Of a stretch of 64,000 nt of DNA, positions 16,808-24,113 are shown one piece after another. The stretch covers positions 1 through 64,000 of the forward strand of contig CANJCB010000021.1 in NCBI GenBank assembly GCA_947473305.1, written 5' to 3'. This DNA is from Rhodospirillales bacterium (GTDB lineage Bacteria > Pseudomonadota > Alphaproteobacteria > ATCC43930 > CGMCC-115725). The notes under the pieces are model-generated. The model did no database searches, was not told the origin of the DNA, and saw only the letters and a program-made list of their open reading frames with translations. The position numbers and the translations under genes are program-made. Position 1 is the first letter of the stretch. Each line of letters starts with the position of its first letter.

Positions 16808-17277
16808 TCGCCTCCGAAAAGCGGGACGCCATCGCCGACCTGATGGCCGAATACGCCTATCGCATCGACCGCGACAAGCTCGAGGACTGGGTGAACCTCT
16901 TCACCGAGGACTGCCTCTACAAGGTGGTCCCGCGCGAGAACGTCGCCCAGGGCCTGCCGGGCGTGCTGCTGATCTGCCTGAATCGCAACATGGTCCACGA
17001 CCGGGTGACTTCGCTCAGGGTCGCCAACGAATACAACATCCATGTGGACCGCCACGTGATCGGCGCGCCGAGGCTCACCGCCCAAGCCGACGGTTCGGTC
17101 AGGGCGGAGAGCAACTACGCGCTCTTCCAGACCAATCAGGAAGGCGAGAGCTGGCTCTTCAGCGTCGGCTGCTACGAGGACGTGATCGTCTTCCAGGGCG
17201 GCAAGGCGCTCTTCAAGGAGCGGGTGGTGATCGTCGATACCTACGCGATCCCGAACCTGCTCGCGACGCCGATCTGA
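16804..17277 (+). CDS. Aromatic-ring-hydroxylating oxygenase, beta subunit
   Basis: A 157-aa SnoaL/NTF2-like small subunit that builds the alpha3-beta3 oxygenase. Blocks such as AEYAYRIDRDKLEDWVNLFTED and FKERVVIVDTYAIPN are family-typical. Its ATG overlaps the alpha-subunit stop, giving coupled translation. A hairpin terminator follows at 17303. Confidence 0.9.
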   Translation: MIASEKRDAIADLMAEYAYRIDRDKLEDWVNLFTEDCLYKVVPRENVAQGLPGVLLICLNRNMVHDRVTSLRVANEYNIHVDRHVIGAPRLTAQADGSVRAESNYALFQTNQEGESWLFSVGCYEDVIVFQGGKALFKERVVIVDTYAIPNLLATPI

Positions 17278-17302
17278 GGTCTGGAAGCCGCCTTCTGATC
17301 TA

Positions 17303-17340
17303 TCCTTCTCCGCTCCTTGGGGGGCGGAGAAGGATTAATA
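17303..17340. terminator. Hairpin terminator between convergent genes (repeat-family member)
   Basis: TCCTTCTCCGC (17303-17313) pairs with GCGGAGAAGGA (17324-17334), followed by a short AT-rich tail. The same arms occur at 36481-36509, so this belongs to a dispersed intergenic repeat family. It separates the beta-subunit gene from the convergent binding-protein gene. Confidence 0.65.
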
Positions 17341-17347
17341 ACGAGAC

Positions 17348-18214
17348 CTACACCGTCCCGCTGCAGGCCTGCTCGGCCGTCATATTCTCCGTCCTTGGCG
17401 AGATCTCGAAGCCGAAGGTTCCGATGATCTTCTGCCATTCGCCCGATTTTTTCATCTTCTGAAACTCGGCCTTGAAGGCGGTGATGAGGTCGGTGTCGCC
17501 GGGGCGGAAGGCGGCGCTGCCGGGGCTCAAAAGGTCGTCGGGCATGGGATCGACATGCTCGAAGGCGCCGGGCTTGCCCTTCAGCACTTCCTTGATCAGG
17601 ACGATGCCGGTACAGCCGATCTCCGCGCGCTTGGCGGTCACGGCTTCGAGGATCGAGTTCGTATCGGGATAGGTCGCGATGAATTCGTCGGGTTTTTCAT
17701 AGAAGGACTGGACGACCTTCAGGTTGTAGGTGCCGGCCAGCATGGCGAGTTTGATCTTGCGCTGGCCCATTTCCTTGAGGCTCTTGGGCGGAGAGGCGAA
17801 GGCGCCCGGCAGATAGACATAGGCCGCGTAATCGACCGTGAAGGGATCGCAATAGGTGACCTGTTCGCAGCGCTCCTTGGTGATCGTCATATCAGCGCCG
17901 ACCATGTCCCAACGGCCTGCGAGAAGGCCGGGGATGAGTTGCCCATAGGATCCGACGATACCCTCGACCTTTGGGACCCCGAGGCGCGCCATCACCGTCT
18001 TGACGAGCGTCGGGGCGACGCCGTCCACCGATCCATCCGGGTTCAACAGGGAATAGGGCAGGCCGTTCGTCATCCCGATCTTGATGACACCCGCCTTGCG
18101 CACGCGTTCCAGAACTCCGTCAGCCTGGGCTAGGGCACCGCCGCTCGCCAAGCCGATTCCACCGGCGGCCATGAGGCCAACGAAACCGCGTCTCGACCAA
18201 TTCGCCTCTGCCAT
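17348..18214 (-). CDS. EhuB-like ABC transporter substrate-binding protein, paralog 2
   Basis: A 288-aa periplasmic protein with a twin-arginine-type leader (NWSRRGFVGLMAAGG) cut near residue 30. The body matches paralog 1 in long stretches, including PYSLLNPDGSVDGVAPTLVK and GRWDMVGADMTITKERC. Candidate disulfide cysteines are C116, C122, C201 and C285. The ATG at 18214 follows GGAG. A leader motif shared with two neighbours lies at 18245-18258. It is followed by a hairpin terminator, so the three tandem copies may each have their own promoter. Ligand unknown; proximity to the Rieske oxygenase suggests its substrate or a related carboxylate. Confidence 0.9.
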   Translation of the reverse strand: MAEANWSRRGFVGLMAAGGIGLASGGALAQADGVLERVRKAGVIKIGMTNGLPYSLLNPDGSVDGVAPTLVKTVMARLGVPKVEGIVGSYGQLIPGLLAGRWDMVGADMTITKERCEQVTYCDPFTVDYAAYVYLPGAFASPPKSLKEMGQRKIKLAMLAGTYNLKVVQSFYEKPDEFIATYPDTNSILEAVTAKRAEIGCTGIVLIKEVLKGKPGAFEHVDPMPDDLLSPGSAAFRPGDTDLITAFKAEFQKMKKSGEWQKIIGTFGFEISPRTENMTAEQACSGTV

Positions 18215-18244
18215 TTCAGTCTCCAGGATGTTCGTGTCGGCAGA

Positions 18245-18258
18245 AGTGTCGCGGTTTC
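18245..18258 (-). promoter_or_regulatory. Shared leader motif GAAACCGCGACACT, copy 1
   Basis: Minus-strand GAAACCGCGACACT lies 31 nt upstream of paralog 2. Copies occur at 19234-19247 and 20248-20261 at almost the same distance from their start codons. It may be part of a duplicated promoter, a 5' leader or a regulator site. Confidence 0.5.
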
Positions 18259-18313
18259 AAAGCGTTACGGCAAGCGGCTCCAGGCGGAGCCGCCTGCCGA
18301 TTGCTACATAGTC

Positions 18314-19198
18314 CTAGGCCGCGCCGGCGCAGGCCTGCTCGGCGGTCACGTTTTCCTTGCCCGGAAAGACCTCGAAGCCGAAGGATTCGATGATCTTCTT
18401 CCATTCGCCCGAGGCCTTCATCTTCTGGAACTCGGCCCGGAAGGCGGTTCTGAGATCCGTGTCGCCCGGCTTGAAGGCGGCGCTTGCCGGGCTGATCATG
18501 TCGTCGGGCGCGGGATAGAGATATTCGTAGCTGCCGGGCTTCTGCTGCAGCACAAGCTTGATGTTGCGACCGCCCGTGCAGCCGATTTCGACGCGCTTTG
18601 CCGTCACCGCCTCGAGGATCGCGGGCGTGTCAGGGTAGATCTGGATGAACTCGTCCGGCTTCTCATACATGGACTGGATGAGCTTCAGATTGTAGGAGCC
18701 CGCCAGCATCGCGAGCTTGGTCTTGCGCGCGCCGATTTCCTTGAGGGTCTTGGGCGGGTCCTTATAGGCGCCCGGCAGATAGACATAGGCCGCGTAATCG
18801 ACCGTGAAGGGATCGCAATAGGCGACCTGGGCGCAACGCTCCGCGGTGATCGTCATATCGGCGCCGACCATGTCCCAGCGCCCGGCCATGAGCCCGGGGA
18901 TAAGCTGGCCGTAGGTTGCGACCACGCCTTCGACCTTCGGCACGCCAAGCTTCGCCATCACCGCCTTGACGATCGACGGGGCGACGCCGTCCACGGTGCC
19001 ATCGGGGTTCATGATGGAATAGGGCAGGCCGTTGGTCAGCCCGATCTTGATGATGCCTTCCTTCTGCACCCGCGCGAGAAGGCCGTTACCCGCCTGCGCC
19101 GCGGCCTCGCCCCCGCCAAGCGCGAGGCTGCCAAGTCCCGCGCCGCCGGCCGCCATCAGGCCAAGCATGTCACGTCGCGTCCAATCGTTTTTCACCAT
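18314..19198 (-). CDS. EhuB-like ABC transporter substrate-binding protein, paralog 3
   Basis: A 294-aa protein with the leader MVKNDWTRRDMLGLMAAGG, again twin-arginine-like. The body shares PYSIMNPDGTVDGVAPS, TYGQLIPGLMAGRWDMVGAD and the Cys pattern ERCAQVAYC, IGCTGG and EQACAG. ATG 19198 is chosen because it follows GTGGAGG and starts the signal; an in-frame codon at 19210 would put the ribosome-binding site inside the gene. The shared leader motif is at 19234-19247. Tandem with paralogs 2 and 4, no transporter membrane or ATPase genes nearby. Confidence 0.9.
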   Translation of the reverse strand: MVKNDWTRRDMLGLMAAGGAGLGSLALGGGEAAAQAGNGLLARVQKEGIIKIGLTNGLPYSIMNPDGTVDGVAPSIVKAVMAKLGVPKVEGVVATYGQLIPGLMAGRWDMVGADMTITAERCAQVAYCDPFTVDYAAYVYLPGAYKDPPKTLKEIGARKTKLAMLAGSYNLKLIQSMYEKPDEFIQIYPDTPAILEAVTAKRVEIGCTGGRNIKLVLQQKPGSYEYLYPAPDDMISPASAAFKPGDTDLRTAFRAEFQKMKASGEWKKIIESFGFEVFPGKENVTAEQACAGAA

Positions 19199-19233
19199 TC
19201 GAGCCTCCACCCTGGATTAATATTTATCCATGG

Positions 19234-19247
19234 AGTGTCGCGGTTTC
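19234..19247 (-). promoter_or_regulatory. Shared leader motif GAAACCGCGACACT, copy 2
   Basis: Identical to copy 1 over 14 bases and located 36 nt upstream of the paralog 3 start. Flanking bases differ from copy 1, which argues that the motif itself is conserved. Confidence 0.5.
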
Positions 19248-19350
19248 GGATGGGACGATCAAGACGGGGTTTTTGCGCCTGGTGAGAAACCTGGCGGGTT
19301 CAGGTGAAGCCGTCGGCGCAGGCCTAGGCAAGTCGGCATCTTCAAAGGGG

Positions 19351-20219
19351 TTAGACGGCTCCCGTGCAGGCCTGTTCGGCGGTAACGTTCTCCTTGCCGG
19401 GGAAGACCTCGAAGGTGAAGGATTTCAGGATCTTCTCCCATTCCCCCGATTTCTTCATCTTCTGGAATTCCGCCTTGAAGGCGGTGATGAGATCGGTGTC
19501 GCCGGGGCGGAAGGCGGCGCCGGCCGGCGCGACGATATCGTCGGGCAGGGGATAGACGTATTTAAAGGCGCCGGGTTTCGTCTCCAGCAATTGCCGGATC
19601 GAGCGGACGCCGCTCGCGCCCATCTGCACCCGCTTGGCGGTGATCGCGTCCATGATCGCCGCGGTGTCGGGATAAGTCGTGATGTGGTCGTCGGGCCGTT
19701 CGTAAAAGGCCTGGATGACCTTGAGGTTATAAGTCCCTGCCAGAAGGCCCAGCTTGATCTTGCGCGCGCCCATCTCTTTCAGGGTCTTGGGCGGATCGAA
19801 ACCTTCCGGCAGATAGACATAGGACGAGTAATCGATGGTGAAGGGATCGCAGAAGGTGACCTGCCCGCAGCGGTCCGGGGTGATCGACATATCCGCCCCG
19901 ATCATGTCCCAGCGCCCGGCTTGGAGGCCAGGGATGAGCTGGCCATAAGTGTCACCACGACGCCCTCGATCCGGGGTACGCCCAATCGCTCCAGCACGGT
20001 CTTGACGATGGTCGGCGCGACGCCGTCCAGCCTGCCGTCGGGATGCATGAAGGCATAGGGCAAGCCGTTGGTGAGCCCGACCTTGATGACGCCTTCCTTG
20101 CGGATCTTTTCAAGAAGGCCGTTGCTGGCACCTTGTGCAAGCGCCGGCCCGCTCCCAAAGAGACTGCCACCCAATCCCATCAGTGCCAGCATGTCGCGCC
20201 GGGTCCAAACGTGCTTCAT
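19351..20219 (-). pseudogene. EhuB-like substrate-binding protein, paralog 4, frameshifted
   Basis: The gene starts at ATG 20219 after CGGAGGG, with leader KHVWTRRDMLALMGLGG, and keeps its frame to about residue 90 (RIEGVVVT). There an extra AC (plus-strand GTGT at 19949-19952) shifts the frame. Removing two bases gives VVTYGQLIPGL, in perfect register with the paralogs, and the remainder reads through DMIGADMSITPDRCGQVTFC to the stop at 19351. One conserved Cys is also lost (MGASG for IGCTG). It is either a recent slippage mutation or a sequencing error; as read, no full-length protein is made. Confidence 0.85.
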
Positions 20220-20247
20220 TCCAAACCCTCCGTCTATTGTAGACAGA

Positions 20248-20261
20248 AGTGTCTCGGTTTC
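20248..20261 (-). promoter_or_regulatory. Shared leader motif GAAACCGAGACACT, copy 3
   Basis: Differs by one base from copies 1 and 2 and lies 29 nt upstream of the paralog 4 start. Copies 1 and 3 also share the following TCTG and a preceding TGAAAC context. Confidence 0.5.
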
Positions 20262-20312
20262 AGTTTAAGGATGCAAGGCGGGGTTTGGACGACTGTAAAA
20301 AATATCTAGGCT

Positions 20313-20374
20313 GTCATTGCGAACCACTAAAGGCGAAGCTCTGCTTCCGCGAGAACATTCGCGTCCTCGCGATG
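20313..20374. repeat. Possible intergenic inverted repeat
   Basis: CATTGCGA (20315-20322) and TCGCGATG (20367-20374) form near-perfect inverted arms in a gap between minus-strand genes. The GTCATTGCGA opening resembles dispersed intergenic repeats common in Alphaproteobacteria. No second copy was seen in the window. Confidence 0.3.
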
Positions 20375-20397
20375 ATGGCGGAAAGCAAAACGATCGG

Positions 20398-21210
20398 TCA
20401 CCGCCCCTTGAGAAACTCGATGACCATGGCGTTGAATTCGTCGGGCTTCTCGTAATAGGGGCAGTGGCTGGTCTCGGCGATGAGCCGCAACGGGGCGTGT
20501 TTCAGGAGCGCCGCCGCCTTCTCGCCGATGACGACCGGCACCGACTTGTCCTCGCTGCCCCAGATCAGGAGCTGCGGGAAACGGTCGCCCAGCGCCGCGA
20601 GCTTCTCGCCCACCGCGTCCTTGTCGATCTGGTCGCGGAAATAGATGGCGAGTTTCTGGAAGCTCTCGGTCGAACCCTCGGAATTGTTGATCGCATATTC
20701 CTCGGCGATGAAGTCGGGTGTCGCATGGACGGGATCGAACATCACCGTCTTGAGCTTGCCCTCGATGCCCGCGAGGTTGCGGTCGACGATACGCTCAGCG
20801 ATCCGGTTGCAGGCCTCGGGTCCGATGGGGAAAAGCCCGGTGGAGCCGACCAGGGTCAGGCTCTTGACCCGATCCGGCGCATTCACCCCGACCCAGGCCG
20901 CGATTTGCCCACCCAGAGAGGTGCCGACGAGATGCGCCTTCTTGGCGCCCTTCATGTCCATGAGGCCCAGCACGAGATCCGCGAAGGCCGGAACCCCATA
21001 GGGGAAATCCGGCCCCTTTTGCGCAAAGCCATGGCCCGGCAGATCGAGCGAGAAGCAATGGAAGCCCGCCGCCGCGATGGGATCGAGGTTGCGCCGCCAG
21101 CGGTCGCCCCGCGCGCCGACGCCATGAGTGAAGATGACGAAATTGTCGCCCTCGCCGGCCTCCATGAGCCGGGTGAGGGTGCCGTTGATCTTCGCCGGAT
21201 AGCTGATCAT
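20398..21210 (-). CDS. Alpha/beta hydrolase (meta-cleavage-product hydrolase-like)
   Basis: A 270-aa serine hydrolase. Oxyanion strand FTHGVGARGDRW (27-38), nucleophile elbow GTSLGG with Ser98, acid in WGSEDKSVP and base His in ETSHCPYYEKP. The overall pattern is that of hydrolases acting on ring-fission products or on esters and lactones. It is the last gene of a minus-strand run with the RidA-like and nitroreductase genes, 9 bp after the former. Such a trio fits breakdown of a nitro- or amino-substituted ring, but the substrate is inference. Confidence 0.85.
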   Translation of the reverse strand: MISYPAKINGTLTRLMEAGEGDNFVIFTHGVGARGDRWRRNLDPIAAAGFHCFSLDLPGHGFAQKGPDFPYGVPAFADLVLGLMDMKGAKKAHLVGTSLGGQIAAWVGVNAPDRVKSLTLVGSTGLFPIGPEACNRIAERIVDRNLAGIEGKLKTVMFDPVHATPDFIAEEYAINNSEGSTESFQKLAIYFRDQIDKDAVGEKLAALGDRFPQLLIWGSEDKSVPVVIGEKAAALLKHAPLRLIAETSHCPYYEKPDEFNAMVIEFLKGR

Positions 21211-21219
21211 GAGGGCCTC

Positions 21220-21615
21220 TTACGGCAGGACGGCGATGGCGTTGATCTCGATCATGGCGTCGAGGGAGACGAAGCGGCTCACCTCCACCATGGTCGAGGC
21301 TGGCGGATCCTTGGGGAAGTATTCGGCGCGCACCTTGTGGATCGTCGAGAAGTGGTTCATGTCGGTGATATAGACATCGACGCGAACGAGGTCCGCCAGC
21401 GTGCCGCCGGCCGCTTCCACGGCGAGCTTCAGGTTCTCGCAGGTCTGGCGCGTCTGGGCCTCGATATCGCCCTTGCCGACGATGTTGCCGTCCGCGTCAC
21501 GGGACACGAGGCCCGAGATGAACAGCATCTTGCCGGGCTGGGTCAGCACCGCATTGGTCCAGACGCCGCTGGGCTTGGGCAATCCTGGAACGGGAATGGA
21601 TTTTCTGAGACTCAT
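21220..21615 (-). CDS. RidA/YjgF/2-aminomuconate-deaminase family protein with altered active site
   Basis: A 131-aa trimeric chorismate-mutase-like fold protein. The family hallmarks FISGLVSRDADGNIVG and DLVRVDVYITDMNHF are present. The Arg of the imine-deaminating RidA subgroup (PARS) is Ser here (PAST), and the Glu in EIEAIA is Asn (EINAIA), so classical enamine/imine deaminase activity is doubtful. Relatives in aromatic pathways act as 2-aminomuconate deaminases or as ring-product hydrolases. Its start overlaps the nitroreductase stop (ATGA). Confidence 0.88.
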   Translation of the reverse strand: MSLRKSIPVPGLPKPSGVWTNAVLTQPGKMLFISGLVSRDADGNIVGKGDIEAQTRQTCENLKLAVEAAGGTLADLVRVDVYITDMNHFSTIHKVRAEYFPKDPPASTMVEVSRFVSLDAMIEINAIAVLP

Positions 21616-22364
21616 GGCTTTCCTCCTTGGTTGTCGTCGAAGCCTTCGAAATGGGCGAATTCACGGGCCGGCACGCGCTCGGTGACCAGCTGGTTTTCCA
21701 GCGCCGTCAGATCGGCATAGCCCAAGGACATGCCGCAGGTGACCATCTCCTCGGGCGCCAGGGGCAGGTGCTGCCGGATGATGTCGTGGAAGGGCGGAAA
21801 CGAGGCCTGGGGGCAGGTATCTAGCCCATGGCCGCGCGCCGCGATCATGACATTCTCCAGGAACATGCCATGGTCGAGCCAGCTTCCGGGCTCCAGCCGC
21901 CGGTCGATGGTGAAGATCAGCCCCACGGGCGCGCCGAAGAACTCGTAGTTCCGGGCATGGAAGGCGTTCATTTTCTCGCCTTCGCCGCGGGCGATGCCGA
22001 GGAGGCCGTAGAGATCCCATCCGACTTTCCGCCGCCGGGCCAGATAGGGCTCGAAAAAGGGCGTTGGGTAATAGGCGTATTTCTCGTGCTGGCGCGGCGC
22101 GCCGGATAGAAAGGCCTCGACCAGCGCGCGGCACAGGCGGTCCCTCGGTTCCCCCGCCACCGCATAGGCGCGCCAGGGCTGCGTATTGGTGCCGCTCGGC
22201 GCGCGGGCCGAAACGTCCAGGATATGTTCGACCAGAGTCTTCGGGACCGGCTTGTCGAGATAGGCGCGCAGCGATCGCCGCGAGCTGATCGCCCGGTCGA
22301 CCGCTGCCGCGTCTGAGTTTCCTTCGGCACCCTCGGGTGACGCTTGCTGCATGATTGGATCCAT
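21612..22364 (-). CDS. Nitroreductase family protein
   Basis: A 250-aa FMN-dependent oxidoreductase. The opening SSRRSLRAYLDKPVP and the FMN-binding ARAPSGTNTQPWRAY are the family signature, with NVMIAARGHGLDTCP later. Members reduce nitroaromatics, quinones or flavin substrates. The ATG at 22364 (MDPIM) is chosen; another ATG at 22352 is possible. A 12-bp sequence AATGGATCCAAT, identical to the GntR operator core, spans 22354-22365 at the start. First gene of a three-gene set with the RidA-like and hydrolase genes. Confidence 0.85.
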   Translation of the reverse strand: MDPIMQQASPEGAEGNSDAAAVDRAISSRRSLRAYLDKPVPKTLVEHILDVSARAPSGTNTQPWRAYAVAGEPRDRLCRALVEAFLSGAPRQHEKYAYYPTPFFEPYLARRRKVGWDLYGLLGIARGEGEKMNAFHARNYEFFGAPVGLIFTIDRRLEPGSWLDHGMFLENVMIAARGHGLDTCPQASFPPFHDIIRQHLPLAPEEMVTCGMSLGYADLTALENQLVTERVPAREFAHFEGFDDNQGGKP

Positions 22365-22365
22365 T
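22354..22365 (-). promoter_or_regulatory. Possible third GntR operator core at the nitroreductase start
   Basis: Minus-strand AATGGATCCAAT is identical to 12 central bases of the operator at 15442-15464. It overlaps the first codons if translation starts at 22364, or lies just upstream if it starts at 22352. The outer ATTG flanks are not conserved, so this is weaker than copies 1 and 2. Confidence 0.35.
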
Positions 22366-22484
22366 CGCCTATTTCGCGACCTTAGCTTGGGCAATGCGCC
22401 TTTGTCAGCCTGTCATTCGGCCGCCGGTCTTTCAATTATCGGATGAGCGGCATACCGTCTCGGGAAAGCCTTTGGGAGGGCGCG

Positions 22485-23366
22485 ATGAACGAGCGGCAAG
22501 TGGGCGCGGTGCGGGTGACCCGGATCGAGGAGATGCTGGGTCTTGGTTTCTTCGCCAGGGATTTCTTTCCCGACTTCGACGAGGCGGTTTTCGCCGAACA
22601 GCTTCCCTGGCTCGCGCCCAAATTCTACGATCCCGACAGCGGCAAGATGCGGTCGAGCAACCATTGCTGGGTGTTGCGGACGGGCCGCCACACGATCCTG
22701 ATCGATACCTGCAACGGCAACCACAAGAACCGCCCCGGCATCCCGCGTTTTCATATGCTGAACACGCCCTGGCTGAAGCGGCTGGAGCGCGCGGGCCTCA
22801 CTCCGGAGGAGGTCGATTTCGTCCTCTGCACCCATCTCCACAGCGATCATATCGGCTGGAACACGCAGTTGCAGGACGGCCGCTGGGTCCCAACCTTTCC
22901 CAATGCCCACTATGTCATGGCGCGGCGCGAGCACGATTTCTGGATCGAGCATGCGAAAGCGCCCGGCACGGCAGAGGTCTGGAAGGAAGCCTATAAGGAC
23001 AGCGTCCTGCCGGTGGTCGAGGCGGGGAAGGCGGTCTTCGTGGACGACGGCCACCAGATCGACGACTGCCTGACCCTCAACCCGGCGCCAGGCCATACGC
23101 CGGGCCATATCCGGATCGAGATGCGCTCCGAAGGCAAACTGGCGGTTTTTTCCGGCGATATCCTGCACAGTCCGGTGCAGATGCCGCTCTGGCGCTGGAA
23201 CAGCAGCTTTTGCGAAGACCCGGTGCGGGCGAGGCAGTCGCGCCACGATCTCCTGGCCTTCTGCGCGGAAGAGAGAGCCCTGTTGCTGCCCACCCATTTT
23301 GCCGAGCCCCATGCCGCCACCGTCAAGGTCAAGGGCGACGGATTTATGCCGGTGTTCGAGGGCTAG
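22485..23366 (+). CDS. MBL-fold metallo-hydrolase
   Basis: A 293-aa metallo-beta-lactamase-fold enzyme. The di-zinc motif is THLHSDHIGW (HxHxDH), a further His lies in NPAPGHTPGHI, the bridging Asp in FSGDILHSP and a last His in PTHFAEPH. It resembles lactonase-like MBL hydrolases (AttM/AhlD-related group) but substrate cannot be set. ATG 22485 is chosen because GGGAGGGCG precedes it; an ATG at 22443 has no good site. It is divergent from the nitroreductase gene, 120 bp apart, and converges with the SDR gene 12 bp away. Confidence 0.87.
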   Translation: MNERQVGAVRVTRIEEMLGLGFFARDFFPDFDEAVFAEQLPWLAPKFYDPDSGKMRSSNHCWVLRTGRHTILIDTCNGNHKNRPGIPRFHMLNTPWLKRLERAGLTPEEVDFVLCTHLHSDHIGWNTQLQDGRWVPTFPNAHYVMARREHDFWIEHAKAPGTAEVWKEAYKDSVLPVVEAGKAVFVDDGHQIDDCLTLNPAPGHTPGHIRIEMRSEGKLAVFSGDILHSPVQMPLWRWNSSFCEDPVRARQSRHDLLAFCAEERALLLPTHFAEPHAATVKVKGDGFMPVFEG

Positions 23367-23378
23367 ATCGACTGGGCT

Positions 23379-24113
23379 TCAAATGGATTGGGTCAGGCCG
23401 CCGTCGCAGGCGATGGCCTGACCGGTGACATAGCCCGCCGCATCCGACAGCAGGAAACTCGCCACCGCCGCGAATTCCCGAGGCTCTCCGAGCCGCTTGG
23501 CGGGTACGTCTTGAGCGATCCGGTCAAGGTCCGGCATCACCTGTTTCAGCCGTTCGGTCAGCGTATAGCCGGGCATCAGCGCATTGATGGTGATCCCCTC
23601 GGCTGCGATTTCCTTGCTCAGTGCGTTGACCATGCCGTGGAGACCCGCCCGAAGCGCGTTCGACAGCATCAGGTTCGGGATCGGCTCCCGCGCCGCCGTC
23701 GAGGTCACCACCAGGATGCGGCCCCAGCGCCGCTCCCGCATGCCGGGCAGGCTCTCCCGGATCGCCTGGACCGCGGACATCCAGAGCTCCTCGAAACCAA
23801 TGCGCCAGGCCCCGTCGTCGATGCGGTCGAAGGTATTGGGCGGCGGGCCGCCCGTGTTGACGAGCAGGATATCGACCCCGCCCATTTTGCTCGCGACCTC
23901 GCGGACAAGCCCTGCCGCAGCCCCCTCGGTCGAAAGATCGCAGGGAAAGGCCGTAGCCCCGATCTTCGTCGCGGCGTTCGAAAGCTTCGCCGCGTCTCTC
24001 GCGCAGATCGCGACCTTCGCTCCCTCGGCGATCAGGGCCTCCGCCACCGCCCGGCCGAGGCCCCGCGATCCGCCCATGACCAGCGCGCACTTGCCCTCGA
24101 TCCCAAGGTTCAC
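23379..24113 (-). CDS. SDR-family protein lacking the catalytic Tyr-Lys pair
   Basis: A 244-aa Rossmann protein. The nucleotide-binding GGSRGLG (14-20), VNTGGPPP and the conserved Ser138 are present. The YxxxK active site is replaced: S151-NAL-R155. The C-terminal PGYTLTERLK and YVTGQAIACDGG blocks are normal. It therefore binds a dinucleotide but may not be a standard dehydrogenase, or uses another mechanism. GTG 24113 overlaps the upstream hydratase-like stop in a GTGA arrangement, so the longer open frame is not used. Last gene of the diiron protein/hydratase/SDR operon. Confidence 0.85.
   Translation of the reverse strand: MNLGIEGKCALVMGGSRGLGRAVAEALIAEGAKVAICARDAAKLSNAATKIGATAFPCDLSTEGAAAGLVREVASKMGGVDILLVNTGGPPPNTFDRIDDGAWRIGFEELWMSAVQAIRESLPGMRERRWGRILVVTSTAAREPIPNLMLSNALRAGLHGMVNALSKEIAAEGITINALMPGYTLTERLKQVMPDLDRIAQDVPAKRLGEPREFAAVASFLLSDAAGYVTGQAIACDGGLTQSI

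Noticed and set aside
20398-22364. Programmed or functional link between RidA-like gene and isoleucine metabolism
   Set aside because: No ilv genes nearby and catalytic residues are missing; catabolic context fits better.
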